Below the pieces are notes generated by a model, which saw only the letters and a program-made list of their open reading frames with translations, searched no databases and was not told where the DNA came from. A DNA stretch of 64,000 bases from contig PHCE01000009.1 of NCBI GenBank assembly GCA_002840765.1, positions 62,001-126,000 on the forward strand. Direction: 5' to 3'. Of the stretch, positions 28,681 to 36,962 are shown one piece after another (within the stretch, counting starts at the first letter, position 1; each line of letters begins with the position of its first letter). The translations under genes were made by a program, and so were the position numbers. This stretch comes from Betaproteobacteria bacterium HGW-Betaproteobacteria-7 (GTDB taxonomy: Bacteria; Pseudomonadota; Gammaproteobacteria; Burkholderiales; Rhodocyclaceae).

Positions 28681-29568
28681 ATGACTTTGAGTTTTGCGCG
28701 CTACGCGGGGCTGGTTTGCGGTCTGTTTTTGGCTGTCCTGTTCGCGGCACTGTCTTGGTTTTTGCTCGATGGACTTGAGCAGCAACGACGCAGTGAGGCG
28801 CGGAATATCGCCCAAGGTTTCGCCCTGCGCATGATGGAGCGTTTTGGCGAATCACTGGGGGCTGTCTATCTGCTGGGCGGCACGCTTGATCGCAAATCCG
28901 GCACGGTACGGCAGTTTGATGAAACGGCCATTGAATTACTGCGCGACTTCCCGCTGGTTCGCGCCCTGCAGCTTGCACCGGGCGGCGTGATCACCTACGT
29001 CAGTCCGCTGAGTGGCAATGAGGTGATCGTCGGCCACGACCTGCTGGTCGACAAGACCCGCAATCGAGAAGTGCACTTGGCGATCTCGCGGCGCCAGATG
29101 GCGGTTGCCGGACCGTTTGAACTTCGCCAGGGCGGGCTCGCCATCATCGCCCGCTATCCGCTGTTCATACCCGCTGCCGACGGGCGTCCCCAGTTCTGGG
29201 GGCTGGCCATCGGCGTCGTCGATTATCCAGCGTTGCTACGTGCCGCAGGTGACAGCGACTTCGAGCGCATAGGTCTGGCCTATCAATTGTGCTGGGTGTC
29301 GCTGGGGGAGCAGGCCTGCAAGACGCCTGAGGGTGTCGACGAGAATGTGGCGGCAAACGCCGAGAGGCTGCGGATTGGTTCGTCATATGCCGACTGGCGG
29401 CTGGCGGTGCACCGTGAGGCAGGCTGGCTGACGGCATGGGAAGTGGCGCTGGCCATGTTTCTGGTTGTCCTCGGAGCGCTCCTCGGGGGCTGGCTTGCCG
29501 GTCGCCTGATTGCGGAACGCTGGTGTCTGCCGGAAGAAGACGAAGGGCTAGCGACGACGGTCAACTAG
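28681..29568 (+). CDS. CHASE-domain membrane protein with no output domain
   Basis: A 295-residue protein with two transmembrane helices (about 8-32 and 258-282) around a periplasmic CHASE-like domain (LQLAPGGVITYV, VAGPFELRQGGLAII). Only about 18 residues follow the second helix, so no kinase, cyclase or HAMP domain exists. The domain is a close paralogue of the CHASE domain in the kinase at 20759. ATG 28681 follows AGGAGG at nine bases. It may be a truncated receptor or a sensing subunit that works with another protein. Its 3' end overlaps the convergent GGDEF-EAL gene by 21 bases. Confidence 0.8.
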   Translation: MTLSFARYAGLVCGLFLAVLFAALSWFLLDGLEQQRRSEARNIAQGFALRMMERFGESLGAVYLLGGTLDRKSGTVRQFDETAIELLRDFPLVRALQLAPGGVITYVSPLSGNEVIVGHDLLVDKTRNREVHLAISRRQMAVAGPFELRQGGLAIIARYPLFIPAADGRPQFWGLAIGVVDYPALLRAAGDSDFERIGLAYQLCWVSLGEQACKTPEGVDENVAANAERLRIGSSYADWRLAVHREAGWLTAWEVALAMFLVVLGALLGGWLAGRLIAERWCLPEEDEGLATTVN

Positions 29569-32500
29569 CGAGATCAGCTGTGGCACAGCGGGTGATGGGG
29601 CAGTGGCGGCCAGCGGATAGCTCGGCATCCGGATGATCAGTTCCTCGAACTCGAGCGCCGGAACCGGTCGCGAGAAGTAGTAGCCTTGCAGGATATCGAC
29701 GGCGTTGTCGCGCAATAGGGTCAGCTGCTCGATGGTCTCCACGCCTTCGGCGATGATCTCGAAACCGAGCGTGTGCCCCATGGCGACGATGGCCTTGATG
29801 ATGGCCTGGGCATTTTCGTCCTCGGTCGCATTCATGACGAAGCTGCGGTCGATTTTCAGGGTATCCAGCGGGAACTGGTTCAAGTAGCTGAGGCTCGAGT
29901 AGCCGGTACCGAAATCGTCGATCGACAGCCGGATGCCCAGATCCTTGATCCGATTGAGCGTGCGGATGCCCAGCTCACTGTCGTGCATGATTGAGCTTTC
30001 GGTCAGTTCGATTTCCAGATAGCGGGGGTCGCAGCCGGTTTCGGCGAGAATCTGCCGAATGTCCTTGATCAGGTTGTCATCGGCCAATTGAACCGCCGAC
30101 AGATTGACTGCGACGAACAATTCGTTACCTGTGCGCTGCCGCCAGCGCATGTTCTCCAGGCACGCCTTGCGCAAAACCCACTTGCCGACCGAGCGAATGA
30201 GCTGCGTGTCCTCAAGCAGAGGAATGAAAACTCCCGGGCTGACGGCGCCAAGTTCTTCGTTGTGCCAACGGAGCAGCGCTTCGGCACCGGCAATACGGCC
30301 ATTGCGGGCATTGACCAGGGGCTGGAAAAAGACGGAAAGTTCGCCGCGCTCAAGGGCGTGATGGAGTAGCGACTCGGTGCGCATGCGCTCGCTGGAGCGA
30401 GCGTTCATCTCCTGCTGGAAGAAGCGGAAGGTGTTGCCACCTTGTTCGATAGCCGCATACATCGCCGAATCGGCGCAGCTGACCAATCCTTCGACGGTTT
30501 CAGCATCGTCGGGGAAAATGCTGATGCCGATGCTTGCCGAGAGATGTATCTCGTGGCCATCGATCGGGATGCCCTTGCGCAACCGAGTCTGGCAGATGAC
30601 GGCAATGGCTGCCGCATCGCTGTTGGACTCGATGTGGTTGAGAATGATGGCAAACTCGTCACCGCCCAGGCGGCAGAGCTTGTCGCCGGAGGTGATGCTG
30701 TTCTTCAGGCGGTTGCCGGCCTCGATCAGGATGCGGTCGCCGACGACATGGCCGAGGGTGTCGTTGATCAGCTTGAAGCGGTCGAGGTCGAGTGTCAGTA
30801 CCGCGAGTTTGTTGTGCCGGCTGCTGTCGGCGCGCAGGCAGTGTTCCAGTTGATCATGGAAATGCGCCCGGTTGGGTAGCGCGGTCAGGGTGTCGAATTG
30901 CGACAGGAAAAGGACCCGCTTCTCGATTTCCTTGCGGTTGGTGAGGTCGGAAAAGACGGCGACATAGTTGCTGATGCTGCCGTCCGCCTGGCGCGCGACA
31001 CTGATGTTGAGCCACTCTGGATAAAGCGTGCCATCCTTGCGCCGGTTTTCGATTTCGCCGTGCCATTCCCCGGTGCTTTGCAGCGACTCCCACATGGTTT
31101 TGTAGAAACTCTGGTCCTGGCGACCGGAGCTGAGCAGGTTGGGGTTCTGGCCGATGACCTCCTCCGGCGCAAAACCGGTGACCGTCGAGAATGCCTTGTT
31201 GACGAGCAGGATGCGGTTGCGCGCATCGGTGATCATGATTCCCTCGGCGCTGTTCTCGAAAACCCGGGCAGCCAGCTCAAGCTGTTCGGAGGCCTGGCGT
31301 TTCTGTGTTTCGGCAGCGATGCGTTCGAGCGCCTGGGAAACGTTGTTGGCGAGATCCTCGAGCAGCTGGCGCTCCTGATCGCTGAGCCCTTGTGGCTGAT
31401 CATCGATCAGGCCGATGACGCCGGGGGCGGCGGCGCCCGTTCGCAGCGGCAGCAGGCTGACGCTGTGCAACCGACGGGTGCTCAGTTCATCGACCAGCAC
31501 GATGTCGGCCAGTTCGCTGGCCTTGCCGAAATAGGATATGCCCTGCGCCAGGCGCTGCGGCAGGTCGAGTGCCGCGGCCAGGCGACCGATAAGCTTTTCG
31601 GCATCCCGGCAGCTGTCGCACAAGAGCAGCGGATCCCCGGGTCCCGCCTGGATCCAGGCGATGGGAAAGTCTCCACTGGCGCAGAGCAGCTCGGCAACCT
31701 GCTCAAGCAACTGCTCGGCATGATGGGTGCGGAAGATGGCTTCGTTCACTTCGCTGATGACGGTGAGGAAACGATTGAGGCGTGCCACCTGCTGCTCGGC
31801 CTGCTTGCGTTCGGTGATGTCGAGAATGATGCCGACAATGCCGCCTTTGTCGCCATCGGTGTGATGGAACACCGCCTTGTGGAACATCACATCGCGATCT
31901 CGCCCTTCGGCATCGCGGACGGCGGATTCATAAATCTGAGTGCCGCCGCTGGCCAGCAGCTGCGTATCGGCTCTGTTGTACATGCGAGCCAGGGCAGGCT
32001 CGGCAATGTCGAATACGGTCTTGCCGGTCAGTGCCTCGCGGCTGAGGCCCATATATTTCTCGAAGGCGTGATTGACGCTGGTGTAACGTCCTTTGGCATC
32101 CTTGAAAAACAGGGGGCTGGGGATGGCATCGATCAACTGCTCGAGGAAGTGGAGATGCTCACGCAGGCTCTGGTCGAGCCGTTCCTGTTCAGTCACATCG
32201 CGGCCAAATTCCAGGATGTATTCGGGTGCGTCGTTCTCGCCGGGCAGCACGGTCTTGCGCACACTGATCCAGCGTGCTGCCTGCCCAGGCATACGGTACT
32301 GCTCGATCGCCAGTTCCATTGGCTGGCGCTTCTTGATCACCAGGTCATCGGAGAGGTTGAGACGCTGAGCCAGTTCCGGCTCGTAGATTTCTTCGTTACT
32401 GCGGCCGACCAGCGTGTGCCGGCTGCGCGCGAAAATCTCCTCGCCCGAGCGGTTGATGCGGACGATGCGCCGGTCGCTGGCACGCTTGATCACGATCATG

Positions 32501-33483
32501 CCCGGAATGTGCTCGAAAATGCTGTCGAGCAGGCGGTGCGAACGCTCAAGCATTTTCTCGGCCTCGAGTCGATCGACGATTTCCCTTTGCAGGGCAAGCT
32601 TCTCATCCTCCAGCAACTGGTTGGTGAGGCGGATCTTTTGTTGCAGGAGTGCCGGACGTTTGAGGGCGAACAGGACCACTATATAGAGCGCCAGGCTGGC
32701 GATGAGCAGGAAAATCCAGTCGCCGATGGCGGCTGCCAGAGGTAGCTGGCGGGCTGCCTCGAACTGCAATTCAATCTCTCCGGGAAGGCGGATGTTCCTG
32801 CTTGCAAGTGTTGCCGAGTCTTCGCCATATGTATCGAAAAGCAGCGTTTGTTGCGTTCTCGCCGGCGTCACGTAACGGACGCGGATAGCCAGATTCTCAG
32901 TTGTCAGAAGATTCAGCTGGGCGGTCCGGGCAAGGGCGGAAAAGGGTTGGGTGATGGTTATCTGGCCCCAGAATCGCGTGCGTCCTTCCGGCGAGCGATT
33001 GATCATCGGCTGGGTGACCACCAGTTGCTGATCGCGTACGCTGATCGTCGGCTCCCCCATGGGTGCCGGTGCCCTCCAGGTGCCATTCATGCCGGCTGCA
33101 GCCAGTTCGAGTTGGCTTGGGGGCGCGCTGTGATTGGCGATCAGCAGCCCGCGACTGCCCTCCGGCTTGATCTCGAGTTGGGCTGTCGAGCCAAGGATGC
33201 GCAGGATGTTTGAGGAGGTGCGCGACAGCAGCTCGGCATCGCCTTGATCAAACGCGTCACTCAGCATCGTTGTGGCGCTGATCGTCTGGTCAAGGGCGTG
33301 GGCAACCACATTGGCGACGGCCTCAACGCGCAATGCCGCCCGCTCATTCGCCGCGTTCGCGACCTTGTCGTGCTGCAAATGCAAATTGATGGCGACCGGC
33401 ACAGCAAAGCCAAGGGCGATTGCCGCTGCTGTCAGGTAGCTCGCCTCCTTGGCGCGGTTCGCCAAGCGTTGCCAAATTTTCAT
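29548..33483 (-). CDS. Large membrane PAS-GAF-PAS-GGDEF-EAL c-di-GMP enzyme
   Basis: A 1311-residue protein. A periplasmic sensor of about 250 residues lies between two transmembrane helices (~15-35 and ~265-287). Three PAS segments and a GAF domain (~580-720) precede a GGDEF domain (RLGGDEFAI, intact) and an EAL domain. The EAL domain is also intact: EALLRW, VNLSAVQL, IELTESSI, SIDDFGTGYSSLSYL, LKIDRSF, AEGVE and QGYYFSRP. It could make or break c-di-GMP. GGGGGGA lies just before ATG 33483. It ends convergently with the CHASE-only gene and is followed upstream by the cytochrome operon on the same strand. Confidence 0.9.
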   Translation of the reverse strand: MKIWQRLANRAKEASYLTAAAIALGFAVPVAINLHLQHDKVANAANERAALRVEAVANVVAHALDQTISATTMLSDAFDQGDAELLSRTSSNILRILGSTAQLEIKPEGSRGLLIANHSAPPSQLELAAAGMNGTWRAPAPMGEPTISVRDQQLVVTQPMINRSPEGRTRFWGQITITQPFSALARTAQLNLLTTENLAIRVRYVTPARTQQTLLFDTYGEDSATLASRNIRLPGEIELQFEAARQLPLAAAIGDWIFLLIASLALYIVVLFALKRPALLQQKIRLTNQLLEDEKLALQREIVDRLEAEKMLERSHRLLDSIFEHIPGMIVIKRASDRRIVRINRSGEEIFARSRHTLVGRSNEEIYEPELAQRLNLSDDLVIKKRQPMELAIEQYRMPGQAARWISVRKTVLPGENDAPEYILEFGRDVTEQERLDQSLREHLHFLEQLIDAIPSPLFFKDAKGRYTSVNHAFEKYMGLSREALTGKTVFDIAEPALARMYNRADTQLLASGGTQIYESAVRDAEGRDRDVMFHKAVFHHTDGDKGGIVGIILDITERKQAEQQVARLNRFLTVISEVNEAIFRTHHAEQLLEQVAELLCASGDFPIAWIQAGPGDPLLLCDSCRDAEKLIGRLAAALDLPQRLAQGISYFGKASELADIVLVDELSTRRLHSVSLLPLRTGAAAPGVIGLIDDQPQGLSDQERQLLEDLANNVSQALERIAAETQKRQASEQLELAARVFENSAEGIMITDARNRILLVNKAFSTVTGFAPEEVIGQNPNLLSSGRQDQSFYKTMWESLQSTGEWHGEIENRRKDGTLYPEWLNISVARQADGSISNYVAVFSDLTNRKEIEKRVLFLSQFDTLTALPNRAHFHDQLEHCLRADSSRHNKLAVLTLDLDRFKLINDTLGHVVGDRILIEAGNRLKNSITSGDKLCRLGGDEFAIILNHIESNSDAAAIAVICQTRLRKGIPIDGHEIHLSASIGISIFPDDAETVEGLVSCADSAMYAAIEQGGNTFRFFQQEMNARSSERMRTESLLHHALERGELSVFFQPLVNARNGRIAGAEALLRWHNEELGAVSPGVFIPLLEDTQLIRSVGKWVLRKACLENMRWRQRTGNELFVAVNLSAVQLADDNLIKDIRQILAETGCDPRYLEIELTESSIMHDSELGIRTLNRIKDLGIRLSIDDFGTGYSSLSYLNQFPLDTLKIDRSFVMNATEDENAQAIIKAIVAMGHTLGFEIIAEGVETIEQLTLLRDNAVDILQGYYFSRPVPALEFEELIIRMPSYPLAATAPSPAVPQLISLVDRRR

Positions 33484-33537
33484 TAAGTCCCCCCGTTGCC
33501 CGCGGAATCGTTCCACGGCCCTGCCGGGTATACCTTT

Positions 33538-33553
33538 AGCAAAAACGACGCCA
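33538..33553 (-). promoter_or_regulatory. Sigma54-type promoter candidate for the GGDEF-EAL gene
   Basis: Minus-strand TGGCGTC-GTTT-TTGCT has a perfect -12 element, TGGC at -24 and exact spacing. It would give a leader of about 44 bases to ATG 33483. Confidence 0.45.
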
Positions 33554-33555
33554 GA

Positions 33556-34539
33556 CTATTTTGCGGCAGCGGCTTCCTGGCCGACCGGATGAAAGGCCCG
33601 GTTGATATAGGCAATGATCGCCCTGATCTCCTTATCTCCAAGTACGGATTTCCAGGCCGGCATGGAGGTGTTGGGTAGTCCTTCGCGGATGGCATGGGCC
33701 AGCGTTTCGCGGGTTGCCTGGCGCATGAATGAAGGACTGCGCAAATCGCGCGGCGGTGGCTCCATGAACTTGCCGATCCAGTTCTGGCCGCTACCGTCGG
33801 CGCCATGACAGAAGGCGCAGTTGTCCTGAAATAGGCGCTCGCCACGTCGCTCCTGGCGGCTCATGCGGACAATCTTTGGGGGAATGTCGTGCAGTGCATA
33901 GGGGCTGGCGCTGGTCATTGCATCAACCTTCGGTGGGTTGGCCAGCGAGAAGTGATTTCGCGGGTAGGAGACCGGGCGCGATTCCCACGTTATGTCGTCT
34001 TCACCGGCGGCACCACGGTCGTGACAACTGATGCAACTGGCCAGGTAGAGGCGTTTTCCGGCTACCTCGCTGGCGCTCAAGTTTTCCCAGGGACGGGAAA
34101 GCGGAATCTCACCTTTGGCGAACGGGAAGGCAATTCGGTAACGCTCATGTTCCGGCCAGCCGTTCTCGACCGTGTGGTAACGCGTGTTGTCTGCCTTGCG
34201 GCGGACGAACTCGTCGACGATGAAAGTGGCGACAGCAGTCATCTCGCTGTCCGAGATGATCCCGCTGAACGCCTTCATTGCCGTACCGGGGCGCCCTTTG
34301 TGAAGCACGCTCTCTATCTTCGCCACGTCGAGAAGTTCCGGGCTGGCCTGTTTGAAGTTGCTCGGCTTGGGGTTCAGGTAGGTGGCGGCCAGCGTATTTC
34401 CGTCACCAGAATAGCCGTGGCAGAAATAGCAGCGGTAGTTGTAGACGGCACGCCCCTGTTCAACCAGGGAGGTCGTAGCGGCGACGGGAAGGGCAAGCCA
34501 GGCGCCAGCCAGCAGCGCCAGAACGGGACGAATAAGCAT
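33556..34539 (-). CDS. Triheme class I cytochrome c
   Basis: A 327-residue exported protein (signal MLIRPVLALLAGAWLALPVAA) with three CxxCH motifs, each in its own small c-type fold: CYFCHGYSGDG, CISCHDRGAAG and CAFCHGADGSG. Methionine ligands are likely in GTAMKAF and TSMPAW. It resembles the neighbouring triheme protein at 34563, with shared NPKPSNF and CHGxxGDG sequence, which suggests an old duplication. GGAG lies seven bases before ATG 34539. It is the second gene of a divergent cytochrome operon and probably a periplasmic electron carrier. Confidence 0.88.
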   Translation of the reverse strand: MLIRPVLALLAGAWLALPVAATTSLVEQGRAVYNYRCYFCHGYSGDGNTLAATYLNPKPSNFKQASPELLDVAKIESVLHKGRPGTAMKAFSGIISDSEMTAVATFIVDEFVRRKADNTRYHTVENGWPEHERYRIAFPFAKGEIPLSRPWENLSASEVAGKRLYLASCISCHDRGAAGEDDITWESRPVSYPRNHFSLANPPKVDAMTSASPYALHDIPPKIVRMSRQERRGERLFQDNCAFCHGADGSGQNWIGKFMEPPPRDLRSPSFMRQATRETLAHAIREGLPNTSMPAWKSVLGDKEIRAIIAYINRAFHPVGQEAAAAK

Positions 34540-34562
34540 GCTTCTGCTCCGGACGAAGTTGT

Positions 34563-35597
34563 TTATTTTCCCTGCTTGCCGCGGCCCTGCTGGACAAAAC
34601 GGCGGAAGACGAACTCGCTGACATCGGTCATTTCCTGCTCGCTGAGGACTTTGCTCCAGGCGGGCATTTCGGCGCCGAGTCGGCCATCGTGCACGGCCGT
34701 ATAGATGGCCGGCCTGTTGAAAGCTAGCCGGAAATTCGGATCGATGAAATTGCGCGGCTTCGGATTGATGAAATAGGCGCGCGGTCCCTTGCCGTCCCCC
34801 TTGGTGCCGTGGCAGGTGGCGCAGTTGGCCATGTACATTTTCTCGCCCCTGGCCATATTGCCGGTCAGTCCGTTGGCAAACGGCAGAGCCATGCCCTCCG
34901 CTGCCTGCTGGTCCTGGCGGCCGGAGTGGGCGTTGGTTCCGGAGATGCCGCCGCTGGCCGGCAGCATCAGGCCGGCCCGGATGTAATCGACGACGTTGTT
35001 GATGTCGCTCGCCGGCAGGCGTTTGGCGAAAGCCGCCATGGCCGTATTCGGGCGCCCGTTGTTGACGGCTGCGAGCATGCGCTCACGGGTCAGTTCAGCG
35101 CGGGCTCGGGGAGTCGTGAAGTCGCGAGGGGGAATCAGACCACTGGCGCTCGGTGCCCCTTGTCCCCGTTCGCCGTGACAAACCATGCAGTTCTGAGCGT
35201 AGACGACGCGTCCGCGCTGTAACTTTGGATCAAGCGAAACCTGCATGAAAGTCGCCCGAATGTAATCGGCCAGGGCGGCCATTTCCTTGTCGTTGAGTTG
35301 CGTCTTCCAGCCGGTCATGGCAGTTCCCGGCTTGCCGTGAGTGATGATGGTGATCATCGTCTCCCGAGTCAGTTCAGGGGCGCGGGTGAAGTCCTTGGGC
35401 GGGGGAACGAGACTGTTCTTGGCCCGGCTGTTACCGTCGCCGCGGTCGCCGTGACAGACCGAGCAATAGTTGTGGTAAAGGACGTCGGCGCGTATCGAGG
35501 CCTTGCCGGGAGGGCGCTCGGTGGCGCTGGTGTTGGTGCTGATCAGCCAAAAAAGAAAGACCAGCATGCTGCTGGCGAGGGGGGAATACCGGGTCAT
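34563..35597 (-). CDS. Triheme class I cytochrome c
   Basis: A 344-residue exported protein with three class I cytochrome c domains in tandem: CSVCHGDRGDG (~45), CMVCHGERGQG (~140) and CATCHGTKGDG (~260). Each has a downstream Met in a GTAMTGW, NTAMAAF or AEMPAW context. GGAGAG lies nine bases before ATG 35597; a GTG one codon earlier is also possible. It is the first gene of the minus-strand cytochrome operon. It is transcribed divergently from the c5 gene, from a shared region with two sigma54-type promoters. Confidence 0.88.
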   Translation of the reverse strand: MTRYSPLASSMLVFLFWLISTNTSATERPPGKASIRADVLYHNYCSVCHGDRGDGNSRAKNSLVPPPKDFTRAPELTRETMITIITHGKPGTAMTGWKTQLNDKEMAALADYIRATFMQVSLDPKLQRGRVVYAQNCMVCHGERGQGAPSASGLIPPRDFTTPRARAELTRERMLAAVNNGRPNTAMAAFAKRLPASDINNVVDYIRAGLMLPASGGISGTNAHSGRQDQQAAEGMALPFANGLTGNMARGEKMYMANCATCHGTKGDGKGPRAYFINPKPRNFIDPNFRLAFNRPAIYTAVHDGRLGAEMPAWSKVLSEQEMTDVSEFVFRRFVQQGRGKQGK

Positions 35598-35650
35598 CAC
35601 GTCACGCTCTCCGATGAACTTCGTTTTTGATTACTTGACCGCAGGAGACA

Positions 35651-35666
35651 AGCAATATTCAGGCCG
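35651..35666 (-). promoter_or_regulatory. Sigma54-type promoter, minus strand, for the triheme operon
   Basis: Minus-strand CGGCCTG-AATA-TTGCT has a perfect -12 element and correct GG/GC spacing, with a weaker -24 element. The leader would be about 43 bases. The same variant, CGGCCTG-N4-TTGCT, recurs at 60892-60907. Confidence 0.42.
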
Positions 35667-35680
35667 ATATGGCTTTGTGA

Positions 35681-35696
35681 TGGCATGGCTATTGCT
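35681..35696 (+). promoter_or_regulatory. Sigma54 promoter of the cytochrome c5 gene
   Basis: TGGCATG-GCTA-TTGCT matches the consensus except for T at the sixth position, with exact spacing (GG 35682-35683, GC 35694-35695). Transcription would start near 35707, 36 bases before ATG 35743. Confidence 0.68.
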
Positions 35697-35742
35697 AATA
35701 CCAACCCAGGTTTTTTCAATGCTGTTCACCGGTCTGGAATGC

Positions 35743-36084
35743 ATGAGCTTTTCGTGGATCTTCTTCGCGTTGCTGCTGGTTCTGGCTTCGACTGCCCATG
35801 CAGCGGATGTGTCAGTCAAGGGGGGCGGCAAGGAGCGTCAGCCACTGAACGGGCGTGAGGTTTATGTTCGCTCATGCGCCATGTGCCACTCGACTGGTAC
35901 TGCTGGCGCCCCGCGTCCCGGCCGTGATGAGGATTGGGCGGAGCGCGCGAAGAAAGGGCCGGCGGAGCTGATGGTATCGGTTTTGCGTGGCAAGGGTGGC
36001 ATGCCGCCTAAGGGCGGGAATGCTTCGCTGACGCGGGGTGAGGCCTACCTGGCGTTGGATTACATGTTGAATGGCGAGAAATAG
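35743..36084 (+). CDS. Monoheme cytochrome c5-type protein
   Basis: A 113-residue precursor with a signal peptide (MSFSWIFFALLLVLASTAHAA). One heme motif, SCAMCHSTGTAGAP, and a Met ligand in KGGMPPKGG follow the cytochrome c5 pattern. The domain is homologous to the N-terminal half of the cytochrome at 43168. The frame is open far upstream, but the sigma54 promoter and signal peptide favour ATG 35743; ATG 35719 is the alternative. Likely a small periplasmic electron shuttle. Confidence 0.87.
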   Translation: MSFSWIFFALLLVLASTAHAADVSVKGGGKERQPLNGREVYVRSCAMCHSTGTAGAPRPGRDEDWAERAKKGPAELMVSVLRGKGGMPPKGGNASLTRGEAYLALDYMLNGEK

Positions 36085-36171
36085 TTTCAGTTTCCAGACA
36101 GGCTGCCGGGCAAGAGTACAGCTCCCTGTGCTTGATCACCTCCCTGAACATTTGTTCCGGTAGCCATTTGC

Positions 36172-36204
36172 CCGCAACCCGAGGAATCGGGTTGCGGTTT
36201 TTTT
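36172..36204 (+). terminator. Strong hairpin terminator just upstream of a tetraheme gene
   Basis: CCGCAACCCGA (36172-36182) and TCGGGTTGCGG (36187-36197) pair perfectly around GGAA and are followed by seven T. It ends only 13 bases before the next gene's start, so that gene needs readthrough or antitermination. Confidence 0.88.
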
Positions 36205-36217
36205 ATTGGAGTTTGGT

Positions 36218-36934
36218 TTGTTCCTGCGAATTGCCCCTGTGCTGTTAACGCTTGCCTGTCTGAGTGGGCAGGTGCCGGCGGCTGACATCCGCGGGACGCC
36301 TCACAACCTGACCCAGCAGGGAGCCTCGGTTGAAGCGGAGGAGGTCTGCGTGTTTTGCCATACCCCCCAAGTCTCGGCCGATAGTGCGGCGCGCAGCGGT
36401 ATTCTGCTTCAGCCGGCATGGCAGCCCTCACTCTCGGCTAGCCACTCTTTTGTGTTGTTCGACGATATTGGCCGCCTGCAGTTCGGTGACAAGCCGGCGG
36501 TCGGTTCGCAGTCGATCGCTTGCCTGTCCTGCCATGATGCGAATCAGGCATTTTCCGTACAGGCATCGGAAACGGACCACCCTTTCGGCATTCCCTATCG
36601 AGGTTATTCCCGTGGGCGGGAAAGATCCGAGGGCGAGCGCGAGTCTGCCCCCGTGCAGCCCGCGCGGGAAGCCAAAGAACTAAAGTCGCTCGACGATTTC
36701 CGTCTGCCTAGCCACGGGATCGTGGATAACCGAACGGTCTGGTGGGTGTCGGCCTCCGGGGTGACGCCGTTTCGCACGCGTGCAGATTTGCCGCTGTATG
36801 CGCGCCCTTTGCCTGCCGGTGAAGTACCTTTTGTCGAATGTAGCAGTTGCCATGATCCACATGCGAGCAGCCAGTTGTTCCTGAGAGTGGACAACGCGGG
36901 CAGTCGTCTATGTCTGACCTGTCATGACAAGTAA
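36218..36934 (+). CDS. Tetraheme cytochrome c of the doubled-CXXCH type
   Basis: A 238-residue exported protein with four CxxCH motifs: VCVFCHTPQ, ACLSCHDAN, ECSSCHDPH and LCLTCHDK at the very C-terminus. Five further histidines (TPHN, SASH, TDHPFG, PSHG, DPHA) can give bis-His ligation. The pattern is shared with the tetraheme protein at 38288 and with hemes 1-4 of the 11-heme protein. No ATG is available; TTG 36218 fits GGAG six bases upstream and gives a signal peptide (FLRIAPVLLTLACLSG). TTG 36206 is the alternative. It lacks the histidine after the first heme (CHTPQ). Confidence 0.82.
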   Translation: MFLRIAPVLLTLACLSGQVPAADIRGTPHNLTQQGASVEAEEVCVFCHTPQVSADSAARSGILLQPAWQPSLSASHSFVLFDDIGRLQFGDKPAVGSQSIACLSCHDANQAFSVQASETDHPFGIPYRGYSRGRERSEGERESAPVQPAREAKELKSLDDFRLPSHGIVDNRTVWWVSASGVTPFRTRADLPLYARPLPAGEVPFVECSSCHDPHASSQLFLRVDNAGSRLCLTCHDK

Positions 36935-36962
36935 TCGTAAATTTCAAGAACTGGGGGTGGAT

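Noticed and set aside
36085..36171. Possible c-di-GMP riboswitch (GEMM) before the tetraheme gene
   Set aside because: No GCAAAGCC-like core or tetraloop receptor pattern was found; only a terminator hairpin is present.
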